DNA of 41,319 nucleotides from Streptomyces sp. NRRL F-5630 (lineage in GTDB: Bacteria > Actinomycetota > Actinomycetes > Streptomycetales > Streptomycetaceae): assembly GCF_000719475.1 (NCBI RefSeq), contig NZ_JOGO01000055.1:1-41319 (forward strand), written 5' to 3'. Below are positions 32,723 through 41,004 of this stretch, in pieces. The notes under the pieces were generated by a model. That model had not been told where the DNA came from, did not search any database, and saw only the letters and a list, made by a program, of their open reading frames with translations. Every line of letters starts with the position of its first letter. Position 1 is the stretch's first letter. The position numbers and the translations under genes are program-made.

Positions 32723-33424
32723 ATGGCGGACGACGAGACGACGCGGGAACCCCGCCGACGTCGCGGCCGGCCCCCCAAGGCCCTCACCGCGACCGGTCCC
32801 GGCGCCAGGGAACGCATCCTCGAAGCCGCCAGGACCGCCTTCGCCGCACACGGCTACGACCGCACCCCGGTACGCGCCGTCGCACAACTCGCCGGGGTCG
32901 ACGCCTCCCTCGTGCACCACTACTTCGGCACGAAGGACGCCCTCTTCGCCGCCGCCGTGGAAGCGCACTTCGCCCCGACCGACGGGCTCGCCGACGTGAT
33001 CGGCGCGGGCGCCGAAGGCGTCGGCGAACGCCTCGCCACGTACTTCTTCGGCGTCTGGGAGAACCCCGTCACCCGCGCCCCGCTGCTCGCCCTCGTCCGC
33101 TCCGCGCTCACCCACGAGGCCGCCGCCGGGGTCCTGCGCTCGCTCGTCCTCAGCCGCCTCCTCGAACGCATCGCCCAGCGACTCGACGTCCCCGACCCCC
33201 GCCTGCGCGCCGAGCTCGCCGCCTCGCACCTCGTCGGCATCGCGCTGCTGCGGTACGTGCTCGGGGTCGAGCCCCTCGCCTCCGAACCGGCCCCCCGCCT
33301 CGTCGCCGCCGTCGCCCCCACCCTCCAGCGCTACCTGACCGACCCGGACCCGGGCGCCACCGGAGCCCCCACACCCGGCCACCCCCACCCCTCGGCGGAA
33401 GACCCCCCACCCGGCCACGCCTAG
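32723..33424 (+). CDS. TetR-family transcriptional regulator
   Basis: 233 residues. N-terminal basic arm RRRRGRPPK, then the TetR helix-turn-helix: RERILEAARTAFAAHGYDRTPVRAVAQLAGVDASLVHHYFGTKDALFAAAV (residues about 25-75). The C-terminal ligand domain resembles the TetR_C_33-like group (ATYFFGVWENPVTRAPLLALVRSALTHEAAAGVLR). AGGAGG (32709-32714) eight bases upstream fixes the ATG. The last about 25 residues are Pro/His-rich. It lies 98 bases after the TIM-barrel gene and could be co-transcribed; ilvD follows after 286 bases. Target unknown. A TetR-style AT-rich operator exists before the ABC genes 4 kb away, but no link can be shown. Confidence 0.9.
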   Translation: MADDETTREPRRRRGRPPKALTATGPGARERILEAARTAFAAHGYDRTPVRAVAQLAGVDASLVHHYFGTKDALFAAAVEAHFAPTDGLADVIGAGAEGVGERLATYFFGVWENPVTRAPLLALVRSALTHEAAAGVLRSLVLSRLLERIAQRLDVPDPRLRAELAASHLVGIALLRYVLGVEPLASEPAPRLVAAVAPTLQRYLTDPDPGATGAPTPGHPHPSAEDPPPGHA

Positions 33425-33710
33425 CCCGGCGGGGGTGCCCCGCGACCGGCCGTCCCCTCGCCCGGCGGGGCCCGCGACCGGCGGCCTCCTCGCCCGGGGG
33501 AGAGCCCGCCCCCGCCGCCCCGCCGGGACGCCCGCCCGACGCCGTCCGACCACCGCCGCGCCGAGCACGGGCGTCCCGTAGTCCGGACACCCTGTCCAGA
33601 TCTTGGAGCACGGGCGTACGCTCGACCGCAAGCCTTACGCGTCGAGGGCGGCCCCCGTGGCCGCGCCCGGCGCGCATCACCACCCCGTACGACGCGAGGA
33701 GCGAGCGACG

Positions 33711-35564
33711 ATGCCCGAGCTGAGGTCCCGCACTGTCACCCACGGCCGCAACATGGCGGGCGCCCGCGCCCTTATGCGCGCCTCGGGCGTAGCGAGCGCG
33801 GACATCGGCAAGCCGATCGTCGCCATCGCGAACTCGTTCACCGAGTTCGTGCCCGGCCACACCCACCTCCAGCCGGTCGGCCGGATCGTCTCCGAGGCGG
33901 TCAAGGCGGCGGGCGCCGTTCCCCGCGAGTTCAACACGATCGCCGTCGACGACGGCATCGCGATGGGCCACGGCGGGATGCTCTACTCGCTGCCCTCGCG
34001 CGACCTGATCGCCGACTCCGTCGAGTACATGGTCGAGGCGCACTGCGCCGACGCGCTCATCTGCATCTCCAACTGCGACAAGATCACGCCCGGCATGCTG
34101 ATGGCCGCCCTGCGCCTCAACATCCCGACCGTCTTCGTCTCCGGCGGCCCGATGGAGGCCGGCAAGGCGACGCTGGTCGACGGCACGGTCCGCAAGCTCG
34201 ACCTGGTCAACGCGATCAGCGACGCGGTCAACGAGTCGGTCTCGGACGAGGACATCCTCCGCATCGAGGAGAACGCCTGTCCCACCTGCGGCTCCTGCTC
34301 CGGCATGTTCACCGCCAACTCGATGAACTGCCTCACCGAGGCGATCGGCCTCTCGCTCCCGGGCAACGGCTCGGTCCTCGCGACGCACACGGCCCGCCGC
34401 GCGCTCTACGAGAAGGCGGGCGAGACGGTCGTCGAGCTGACCCGCCGCTACTACGAGCAGGACGACGACAGCGTCCTGCCGCGCAACATCGCCACGCACG
34501 CGGCCTTCGAGAACGCCATGGCGCTCGACATCGCCATGGGCGGCTCCACGAACACGATCCTGCACCTGCTCGCGGCCGCCCAGGAGGCGGGCGCGGACTA
34601 CGACCTGCACGACATCGACGACGTCTCCCGCCGCGTCCCCTGCCTGGCGAAGGTCGCGCCGAACGTGGCCGGCTCGACCACGTACTACATGGAGGACGTG
34701 CACCGCGCGGGCGGCATCCCGGCGCTCCTGGGCGAGCTGTACCGGGGCGGGCTGCTCAACGAGGACGTGCACACGATCCACTCGGCCTCCGTCAAGGACT
34801 GGCTGGAGACGTGGGACGTGCGCGGCGGCACGGCGAGCGGTGAGGCCGTCGAGCTGTGGCACGCGGCGCCCGGTTGCCGCCGCAGCGCGGAGGCGTTCTC
34901 GCAGTCGGAGCGCTGGGACTCGCTCGACTCGGACGCGGCGGGCGGCTGCATCCGCGACGTCGCGCACGCCTACTCGGCGGACGGCGGCCTCGCGGTGCTG
35001 CGCGGCAACCTCGCTGTAGACGGCGCCGTCGTGAAGACCGCGGGCGTCGACGAGTCGATCTGGACCTTCGAGGGCCCCGCCGTCGTCTGCGAGTCGCAGG
35101 AAGAGGCCGTCGAGAAGATCCTCACGAAGAAGGTCGCGCCCGGCGACGTCGTCGTCATCCGCTACGAGGGCCCCAAGGGCGGCCCAGGGATGCAGGAGAT
35201 GCTCTACCCGACGTCCTTCCTCAAGGGCCGCGGGCTCGGCAAGGTCTGCGCGCTCGTCACCGACGGCCGCTTCTCCGGCGGCACCTCCGGCCTCTCCATC
35301 GGCCACGCCTCGCCCGAGGCCGCGGCCGGCGGCGCGATCGCGCTCGTCGAGGACGGCGACCGCATCCGCATCGACATCCCCCACCGCTCGATGGAACTGC
35401 TCGTCGACGAGGAGACCCTCGCCGCGCGCCGCGAAGCGCTCGGCGGGGTGTACGCGCCGAAGAAGCGCGAGCGGGCCGTCTCGGCCGCGCTGCGGGCGTA
35501 CGCGGCGATGGCGACCAGCGCCGACAAGGGCGCCGTGCGCGACGTGACCCTGCTCGGGGGCTGA
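33711..35564 (+). CDS. ilvD: dihydroxy-acid dehydratase IlvD
   Basis: 617 residues, the usual length. Dehydrates 2,3-dihydroxy-3-methyl acids to 2-keto acids for isoleucine, valine, leucine and pantoate supply. Iron-sulfur cysteines lie in SNCDKITPG and [19 protein letters not shown] (the latter the E. coli-type long form), and the carboxylate/Mg site in [10 protein letters not shown] and [29 protein letters not shown] closes the active site. GAGGAG (33697-33702) eight bases upstream supports the ATG at 33711 over an upstream in-frame start at 33603. No leader peptide or attenuator was recognised in the 286 bases before it. The product pathway meets panC through pantoate, but the genes are not linked in one operon. 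Confidence 0.97.
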   Translation: MPELRSRTVTHGRNMAGARALMRASGVASADIGKPIVAIANSFTEFVPGHTHLQPVGRIVSEAVKAAGAVPREFNTIAVDDGIAMGHGGMLYSLPSRDLIADSVEYMVEAHCADALICISNCDKITPGMLMAALRLNIPTVFVSGGPMEAGKATLVDGTVRKLDLVNAISDAVNESVSDEDILRIEENACPTCGSCSGMFTANSMNCLTEAIGLSLPGNGSVLATHTARRALYEKAGETVVELTRRYYEQDDDSVLPRNIATHAAFENAMALDIAMGGSTNTILHLLAAAQEAGADYDLHDIDDVSRRVPCLAKVAPNVAGSTTYYMEDVHRAGGIPALLGELYRGGLLNEDVHTIHSASVKDWLETWDVRGGTASGEAVELWHAAPGCRRSAEAFSQSERWDSLDSDAAGGCIRDVAHAYSADGGLAVLRGNLAVDGAVVKTAGVDESIWTFEGPAVVCESQEEAVEKILTKKVAPGDVVVIRYEGPKGGPGMQEMLYPTSFLKGRGLGKVCALVTDGRFSGGTSGLSIGHASPEAAAGGAIALVEDGDRIRIDIPHRSMELLVDEETLAARREALGGVYAPKKRERAVSAALRAYAAMATSADKGAVRDVTLLGG

Positions 35565-35576
35565 GCCCCCGCCGCG

Positions 35577-35648
35577 GCCCGCGCCCGGGATGTGGCCCGC
35601 GCCCGGGATGTGGCCCGCCCCCCGGATGCGGCCCGCGCCCGGGATAAT
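35577..35648 (+). repeat. 18-bp tandem array, four units, ending in a -10 box
   Basis: Units start at 35577, 35595, 35613 and 35631; consensus GCCCGCGCCCGGGATGTG. Units 1 and 2 are identical. In unit 4 the last bases read GATAAT instead of GATGTG, so the -10 hexamer at 35643-35648 is created within the array, six bases before the GTG at 35655. Confidence 0.92.
35643..35648 (+). promoter_or_regulatory. -10 box GATAAT at the end of the 18-bp array
   Basis: Six bases before the GTG start of the following gene; leaderless transcription is likely. Confidence 0.55.
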
Positions 35649-35654
35649 CGCCGG

Positions 35655-36218
35655 GTGACCGAGAACGCGCGCGAGACGCCCGACCGCCCCCCGGCCCCCC
35701 GGGAGCCGGCCCCCAGGACACCGGCCCCCGGGGCGGCGAGCGAGCCGGGGCCCCGCCCCGAACCGCTGCGCTTCTTCGGCACGACGTGGCTCGCCCACGA
35801 CGGCGGCTACGGCGCCCGCCGCGCCGCCGTCGGCCTCGGCTCGCTGCTCTGCGCGGCGGCCGGGGCCTTCGTGCTGAAATTCGCCTACGAGGGCATCGCG
35901 CTCGCCGACGTGGGCGGTCTCGTGAACATCCTGCTTGTCGTGATGTTCACGCTGTGCACGGCGATGGCCTTCGCCCGGACGTGGCAGGGCTTCACCCGCC
36001 GCCCCGACCCCGAGGCCCAGCAGTCCCTGCGCGGCCTCCTGGCCATCGGTTTCCTCGGCACCCTCCTCGCCCACGCGGTCCGCTGCCTCAGCGAGGCCCC
36101 CGGCGAGTCCCTCGCGCGGAGGGAGTACGAGGAGGCGCGGAGGCGGTACGAGAAGCGCCGCGCCAAGGGCGGCCCGAAGCCCGGCGCGAAGGGCCGCGGG
36201 AAGCCGAAGCGCCGCTGA
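35655..36218 (+). CDS. two-span membrane protein, hypothetical
   Basis: 187 residues. Residues 1-38 are Pro/Ala/Arg-rich, then FFGTTWLAHDGGYGARRAAVGLGSLLCAAAGAF leads into hydrophobic segments at about 55-75 and 85-105 (VGGLVNILLVVMFTLCTAMAFA); a shorter one near 130 (LLAIGFLGTLLAHA) may be a third. The C-terminus is strongly basic (RRYEKRRAKGGPKPGAKGRGKPKRR), so it probably faces the cytosol. Function unknown. The GTG at 35655 is chosen over an upstream start at 35592, because that would run through the 18-bp array and the -10 box sits six bases before the GTG. Confidence 0.78.
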   Translation: MTENARETPDRPPAPREPAPRTPAPGAASEPGPRPEPLRFFGTTWLAHDGGYGARRAAVGLGSLLCAAAGAFVLKFAYEGIALADVGGLVNILLVVMFTLCTAMAFARTWQGFTRRPDPEAQQSLRGLLAIGFLGTLLAHAVRCLSEAPGESLARREYEEARRRYEKRRAKGGPKPGAKGRGKPKRR

Positions 36219-36287
36219 CCGGAGGCGGACGGGGTCGCGCACGGGCCCCGGTCCGGCGGCGCTTGACCGGGCGCCCGGCGGTCCGCG

Positions 36288-36293
36288 CAGGAT
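36288..36293 (+). promoter_or_regulatory. -10 box CAGGAT with TTGACC -35 candidate
   Basis: CAGGAT lies six bases before the ATG at 36300; TTGACC (36263-36268) sits 19 bases upstream of it. Confidence 0.4.
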
Positions 36294-36299
36294 GACTCC

Positions 36300-37142
36300 A
36301 TGGACGCTGCCACGCACACCCGCAGAGCGCACTCCTTCAACGCCGCCGCAGGCGCCTACGCCGCCTACCGCCCCTCCTACCCGGACGCGCTCTTCGACGC
36401 CGTCGAGGACCTCGCCGGGCACCCCCTCGACGGCGCCCGCGTGATCGACGTCGGCGCCGGGACCGGCATCGCGAGCGCCCGGCTCGCCGCCCGCGGCGCC
36501 CACGTCCTCGGCGTCGAACCCGGCGCGGGCATGGCCGCCCAGTACCGCATCGACCATCCCGGGCTCCCCGTCGTGCGCGGCGACGGCAACGCGCTCCCGC
36601 TCCGCGACGCCTGCGCCGACTTCGTCACCTACGCCCAGTCCTGGCACTGGACCGAGCCCGAGCGCGCGCTCCCCGAGGCCCTGCGCGTCCTGCGCCCCGG
36701 CGGCGCGCTCGCCGCGTGGTGGAACATCGCCGACCCCGAGGTGGAGTGGGTCGCCGCCCAAGGCGCCCGCCTGCGCGAGTGGTTCGGCCCCGGGGCCCAG
36801 GCGCACGGCGCCCCCGGGGCACCGCGCCCGCACGAGCCCCAGCGGACATCCGAGCGCGCCACGGAGCCCGCCCCGGACCCGCGCTACGCCTCCCCGAGGA
36901 GCCGCGCGCTCGCCGAGGAGACCGAATCCGTCTCGCGCACCGTCCGGTGGAGCCGCAGCGTCCCGCTCGACCACCACCTCGCGAACCTCGCAAGCCACTC
37001 CATCCTCCTCATCCGTGACGCATCAACCCGGAACGCCTTCTTGGCAGCCGAACGCGCGGCGCTTCTGGCGACGTTCCCGGACGCCACGATCGAGGAGAAA
37101 TACATCGTCGAGCTGACGCTGACGCGCCGCCCCACCGACTGA
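36300..37142 (+). CDS. class I SAM-dependent methyltransferase
   Basis: 280 residues. Methyltransferase-11 type fold: SFNAAAGAYAAYRPSYPDALF at the start, the SAM loop VIDVGAGTGIASARLA, the acidic second strand VLGVEPGAGM, GDGNALPLRDACADFV and the post-motif LPEALRVLRPGGALAAWWN. Substrate cannot be told. Residues about 180-205 are a Pro/Glu/Arg insertion (GAPGAPRPHEPQRTSERATEP) in an otherwise conserved domain. A strong hairpin ends the transcript 55 bases after the stop, so it is probably a single-gene unit. Confidence 0.88.
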   Translation: MDAATHTRRAHSFNAAAGAYAAYRPSYPDALFDAVEDLAGHPLDGARVIDVGAGTGIASARLAARGAHVLGVEPGAGMAAQYRIDHPGLPVVRGDGNALPLRDACADFVTYAQSWHWTEPERALPEALRVLRPGGALAAWWNIADPEVEWVAAQGARLREWFGPGAQAHGAPGAPRPHEPQRTSERATEPAPDPRYASPRSRALAEETESVSRTVRWSRSVPLDHHLANLASHSILLIRDASTRNAFLAAERAALLATFPDATIEEKYIVELTLTRRPTD

Positions 37143-37196
37143 GCCCACCGGATGCCCCGTCACCCCTGACCAGCGCCAACGCCCCTCCCGCACCAC

Positions 37197-37225
37197 CGAA
37201 GGCCCCCGCACCCCGGGGGCCTTCG
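37197..37225 (+). terminator. hairpin terminator after the methyltransferase gene
   Basis: Perfect 12-bp arms CGAAGGCCCCCG (37197-37208) and complement (37214-37225) with a five-base loop. Confidence 0.85.
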
Positions 37226-37277
37226 CGCGTCAACACGGTGACGCGGCCCCGGCCCCCCGGCGCCCGTCCCCCACGGA

Positions 37278-37309
37278 CCCTTGACGCCCCGGTCCCTTGA
37301 CGCCCCGGT
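37278..37309 (+). repeat. 16-bp exact direct repeat carrying TTGACG
   Basis: CCCTTGACGCCCCGGT at 37278 and again at 37294. Each holds a -35-like TTGACG; the second is 18 bases upstream of GAGAAT (37321-37326), a plausible -10. Confidence 0.7.
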
Positions 37310-37322
37310 CCCGGCCGCCCGA

Positions 37323-37348
37323 GAATTAATCGTGCAATGAATTAATCG
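37323..37348. promoter_or_regulatory. AT-rich direct repeat GAATTAATCG x2, ABC operon operator candidate
   Basis: Identical ten-base copies at 37323-37332 and 37339-37348, 16 bases apart, each containing the self-complementary ATTAAT. The AT-rich block stands alone in GC-rich DNA 92 bases before the ABC genes and overlaps the candidate -10, so a repressor bound here would block the promoter. Confidence 0.6.
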
Positions 37349-37440
37349 CCGCGCCGACCCGCACACCCCTGCCACGACACCCAGCCCCCAGCGCCCCCGC
37401 GCCCACAGCCCGGCTCCCGCCCGGAGACCACGGAGACCCC

Positions 37441-38229
37441 ATGCCCCCCAGCCTTCCCACCGCGCCGCACACCGGTCCGGCGGCCTCCGCCGCTGTCCGA
37501 GCCGCCCGCCTCACCGTCCACCGCGGCCGCCGCGCCGTCTTCGACGACCTCGCCTTCACCGTCCCCACCGGCCGCGTCACCGGCCTGCTCGGCCCCTCCG
37601 GCTGCGGGAAATCCACCCTCGTGCGCGCCGTCGTCGGCACCCAGCGCGCGGTCACGGGCGAGCTGACCGTCCTCGGCGCGCCCGCGGGCACCCCGGCCCT
37701 GCGTCCCCGTGTCGGCTACGTGACGCAGGCCCCCTCCGTCTACGACGACCTGAGCGTGCGCCGGAACCTCGCCTACTTCGCCGCCGTGCTCGACCCGGGA
37801 CGCCGCGCCGCACCCCGTCGCACCGCGGCGGTCGACGCCGCTCTCGACGCGGTCGGCCTCACCCCCCACGCCGATGCCCGCGCGGGCGCGCTCTCCGGCG
37901 GCCAGCGCAGCCGCGTCTCGCTCGCCGTCGCCCTCCTCGGCAGCCCCGAACTCCTCGTACTCGACGAGCCCACGGTCGGTCTCGACCCCGTCCTCCGCCG
38001 CGACCTGTGGGCCCTCTTCCACCGCCTCGCCCGCGAGAACGGCACGAGCCTGCTCATCTCCTCGCACGTCATGGACGAGGCGGAACGCTGCGACCACCTC
38101 CTCCTGCTCCGCGCGGGCACCCTCCTCGCCGTGGGCACCCCCGAGGACCTGCGCGCCCGCACCGCGACCGACTCCGTCGAGGCCGCCTTCCTGGCCCTCG
38201 TCGACACCGCCGCCCAGGAGACCCGATGA
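37441..38229 (+). CDS. ABC transporter ATP-binding protein (ABC-2 type exporter)
   Basis: 262 residues. Walker A LLGPSGCGKSTLVRAV, Q-loop YVTQAPSVYDDLSV, signature LSGGQRSRVSLAVALL, Walker B ELLVLDEPTVGLDP and the H-loop LLISSHVMDEAERCDHLLLL are all intact. It belongs to the drug/lipid exporter (DrrA/NatA-like) group. GGAG five bases before the ATG. The stop overlaps the permease start (ATGA), so the two are made together. The cargo is unknown; an efflux role is usual for such pairs. Confidence 0.93.
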   Translation: MPPSLPTAPHTGPAASAAVRAARLTVHRGRRAVFDDLAFTVPTGRVTGLLGPSGCGKSTLVRAVVGTQRAVTGELTVLGAPAGTPALRPRVGYVTQAPSVYDDLSVRRNLAYFAAVLDPGRRAAPRRTAAVDAALDAVGLTPHADARAGALSGGQRSRVSLAVALLGSPELLVLDEPTVGLDPVLRRDLWALFHRLARENGTSLLISSHVMDEAERCDHLLLLRAGTLLAVGTPEDLRARTATDSVEAAFLALVDTAAQETR

Positions 38230-38963
38230 GCCCCGCCCGCACCCTCGCCACCGCCGCGCGCGTCCTGCGCCAGCTCCGCAACGACCCCCGGACCGTCGCG
38301 CTGCTTCTCGTCGTCCCCTGCCTGATGATCTTCCTGCTGCGGTACGTGTTCGACGGGAGCCCGCGCACCTTCGACCAGATCGGCGCCTCGCTCCTCGGGA
38401 TCTTCCCGCTCATCACGATGTTCCTGGTCGCCTCGATCTCGACGCTGCGCGAACGCACCTCGGGCACCCTCGAACGCCTCCTGGCCCTCCCCCTCGCGAA
38501 GGCCGACCTCATCGGCGGCTACGCCCTCGCCTTCGGCGCCCTCGCCGTCCTCCAGGCGGCCCTCGCCACCGGTCTCTCCGTCTGGGCGCTCGGCCTCGAC
38601 GTGACCGGCTCCCCGTGGCTCCTGCTCCTGGTCGCGCTCCTCGACGCCCTCCTCGGCACCGCGCTCGGCCTCTTCGTCTCGGCCTTCGCCGCCTCCGAGT
38701 TCCAGGCCGTCCAGTTCATGCCTGCGGTGATCTTCCCGCAGCTCCTCCTGTGCGGCCTCTTCACCCCGCGCGACCACATGCAGCCCGTCCTGGAAGCGCT
38801 CTCGAACGTCCTCCCCATGTCCTACGCGGTCGACGCCATGAACGAGCTCCAGCGCCACCCGGGCGTCACGGGCGACTTCGTCCGCGACATCCTTGTCGTC
38901 ACCGGCTGCGCCCTCCTCGTCCTGTCCCTCGGAGCGGCGACACTGCGCCGCCGCACGAACTGA
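38226..38963 (+). CDS. ABC-2 type transporter permease
   Basis: 245 residues with six hydrophobic segments and the ABC-2 membrane pattern. After a short cytosolic start (LRQLRNDPRTVALLLVVPCLMIFLL) come FDQIGASLLGIFPLITMFLVASIS, the coupling region RERTSGTLERLLALPLAKADLIGGY, and segments including LLLVALLDALLGTALGLFVSAF, FMPAVIFPQLLLCGLF and DILVVTGCALLVLSLGAA. MSYAVDAMNEL before the last span is typical of this group. It forms the membrane half of the exporter with the preceding ATPase. Its stop lies inside a short 17-bp repeat. Confidence 0.92.
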   Translation: MSPARTLATAARVLRQLRNDPRTVALLLVVPCLMIFLLRYVFDGSPRTFDQIGASLLGIFPLITMFLVASISTLRERTSGTLERLLALPLAKADLIGGYALAFGALAVLQAALATGLSVWALGLDVTGSPWLLLLVALLDALLGTALGLFVSAFAASEFQAVQFMPAVIFPQLLLCGLFTPRDHMQPVLEALSNVLPMSYAVDAMNELQRHPGVTGDFVRDILVVTGCALLVLSLGAATLRRRTN

Positions 38964-38990
38964 CGGCAGGTACGAACTGACGGGAGGTAC
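38957..38990 (+). repeat. 17-bp direct repeat at the permease stop
   Basis: GAACTGACGGCAGGTAC at 38957 and GAACTGACGGGAGGTAC at 38974 (one mismatch), then a partial copy. The first unit holds the stop codon of the permease gene. Confidence 0.8.
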
Positions 38991-39144
38991 GAACGGGCGG
39001 GCCGAAAGCCGCACGGGCCGACGCACCACCCGGCCGTACACGCCCGGCACTGCCCCGTACCGCCCACCGGACACCCCCGCCGCCGCACGCCGCCCGGTGC
39101 GAGACTGACCGGCGGACGACGAACCCGCCCGGAGGGTGAACACG

Positions 39145-39951
39145 ATGACGCTCAAAGTCGCCGTACTCGGCACCGGAAAGATCGGTGAGGCGCTGCTCAG
39201 CGGCATGCTGCGGGCAGGCTGGGCTCCGGAGGACCTGCTCGTGACCGCGCGCCGCCCCGAGCGCGCCGAGGAGCTGCGCGCGCGCCACGGCGTGCGCCCC
39301 GTGGGCAACGCGGAGGCGGCGAAGCGCGCGGACATCCTCATCCTCACGGTGAAGCCGCAGGACATGGGCGCGCTGCTCGACGAACTCGCCCCCCACCTGC
39401 CCGCGGACCGTCTCGTGATCAGCGGCGCCGCGGGCATCCCCACCGCCTTCTTCGAGGACCGCCTCGCTCCCGGTACCCCGGTGGTACGGGTCATGACGAA
39501 CACCCCGGCGCTCGTCGACGAGGCGATGTCGGTCATCTCGGCGGGCACGCACGCCACGGAGGAACACCTCGCCCACGCGGAGACGATCTTCGGAGGTGTC
39601 GGCAAGACGCTGCGGGTCCCGGAGGGCCAGCAGGACGCCGCGACCGCGCTCTCGGGCTCGGGCCCGGCGTACTTCTACTTCCTCGTCGAGGCGATGACGG
39701 ACGCGGGCATCCTGCTCGGCCTGCCGCGCGACAAGGCGCACGAGCTGATCGTGCAGGCCGCGATCGGGGCCGCCGTCATGCTCCGCGACTCGGGCGAGCA
39801 CCCGGTCAAGCTCCGTGAGAACGTCACATCCCCGGCCGGCACGACGATCAACGCGATCCGCGAGCTGGAGAACCACGGCGTCCGCGCCGCCCTGATCGCC
39901 GCCCTCGAAGCCGCCCGCGACCGCAGCCGCGAACTGGCGGCCGGAGCCTGA
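39145..39951 (+). CDS. proC: pyrroline-5-carboxylate reductase ProC
   Basis: 268 residues. Final step of proline synthesis, NAD(P)H-dependent. N-terminal Rossmann motif VAVLGTGKIGEALLSGML, ILTVKPQD, VISGAAGIPTAFFEDRL and RVMTNTPALVDEAM; the C-terminal dimer/active-site helices show TALSGSGPAYFYFLVEAMTDAG and the signature region VTSPAGTTINAIRELENHGVRAAL. ATG 39145 has GGAGGG eight bases upstream; a GTG at 39136 would overlap that ribosome site and is less likely. About 1 kb without genes follows. Confidence 0.96.
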   Translation: MTLKVAVLGTGKIGEALLSGMLRAGWAPEDLLVTARRPERAEELRARHGVRPVGNAEAAKRADILILTVKPQDMGALLDELAPHLPADRLVISGAAGIPTAFFEDRLAPGTPVVRVMTNTPALVDEAMSVISAGTHATEEHLAHAETIFGGVGKTLRVPEGQQDAATALSGSGPAYFYFLVEAMTDAGILLGLPRDKAHELIVQAAIGAAVMLRDSGEHPVKLRENVTSPAGTTINAIRELENHGVRAALIAALEAARDRSRELAAGA

Positions 39952-40975
39952 GACCCGTCCGGCCCTCAGCCGCTCGGGACAGCACGCGGATCGTCTCCCC
40001 GCTCCGGATGCCGACCCGCGTGCGCGGCCCCTCCCTCGGCTCACGGAGGTCCCGCCGGAGCGGAAGAGCAGGGCACCGGTGCCCTCGCCGGTCGTGGCGC
40101 AAAGGTCCGCACGGCCGTTCCCGGTGGGAGTCGGACGCGAGACGGGTGCGGAGTCGCAAGGGGATGCCACCGAGGTACCTCCTTGTCGACGCGCGCCACG
40201 ACGCCCTCCAGGCCGTAACCGCTCCGTCGACGCTGTGCCTCGCGGAGGCGCTGGCCGCCGGTGCCGGTGAGGGCGAGTGCTTCGAGGACGGGCCGGCGCG
40301 GGACGAGATCTTGGCACCCACGGACATCGACCCCTCGGCAGGCAACGGCCGTGCACCGGACGGGCGGGCTGGGCACGCTGACGCCCGCAGGATTGGGGGG
40401 AAAGGGCTCTCGTGCGTCTCCGTGGGAAGAGATGCCGCAGACGGTGGGCGGATTCCCGGGGATTCCGCCCGCCAGCGAACCCGGGCATACGCTCCCGCGT
40501 CCGGATCAGCCTGGGGGAGTGCCGTCCGCACTCTTCTGATCGGGCCGTGCGACGGGCGCCAGCGCGAACGGCAGCCCGCCCAGCCCGCATGCGCTACTCA
40601 TGGGCACCGGGGGTCCGTCGCACGTCTCCTGAAGCAGAACCGCGTGCGAGCCCTTCGCCGGGACGAGCCGCGCGCTCTCTCCGGTCTTCCGCTTTGGCTC
40701 GTCCCGGTGCGAGCTGTACCCCGCCGCACCCCTCACCGCACCTGCTCCGCAAAACGGCGGTAAGGCCCTGCGGCGCCGCGTCCGGCGGTGACCCGGGCCC
40801 TGCCTGTCCGGAGCCGACCCCCACGGAAAGCCCACGTCAGAGGCATGTCCACCCGCTGAGCACCTGCGGCCCCCTCCTGAGCCCGTCCCCACGCGACACA
40901 GGACCGTCCCCGCACCGCGCGGTCCAGCGGCATGCACGGTGATCACAGCCTGAGCGCGGGCCGTCCCTCCCTCGT
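39952..40975. other. about 1 kb without an intact gene downstream of proC
   Basis: Several frames are open on both strands, but none keeps G/C third positions or has a ribosome site for long. A ligase-like fragment lies on the minus strand (40170-40330). No repeat or tRNA was seen. Confidence 0.5.
40170..40330 (-). pseudogene. possible remnant of an ATP-dependent DNA ligase gene
   Basis: One minus-strand frame reads DLVPRRPVLEALALTG and, about 20 residues on, GYGLEGVVARVDKEVPRW. The arrangement ERRxxLEALxLxG...GLEGVVAKRxDSxY is typical of actinobacterial ATP-dependent ligases just around nucleotidyltransferase motif IV. Flanking sequence in the same frame is not ligase-like, so at most a decayed fragment remains. 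A chance match in GC-rich DNA is possible. Confidence 0.3.
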
Positions 40976-41004
40976 TTGACACGGACGCGGCCCGTCCGTA
41001 TGGT
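40976..41004 (+). promoter_or_regulatory. consensus promoter TTGACA-17-TATGGT
   Basis: -35 TTGACA (40976-40981), a 17-base spacer, and -10 TATGGT (40999-41004): the most canonical sigma-70-type promoter in the window. It heads the leader-like region at the right edge. Confidence 0.75.

Noticed and set aside
33150..36998. A 1282-codon open frame on the minus strand opposite ilvD and its neighbours
   Set aside because: It is the shadow of high-GC coding on the plus strand: composition is Gly/Arg/Val-rich without any domain, and ilvD on the other strand is certain.
40008..40763. 251-codon plus-strand open frame downstream of proC
   Set aside because: No ribosome site, mixed third positions, low-complexity Arg/Pro/Ala composition and no family resemblance.
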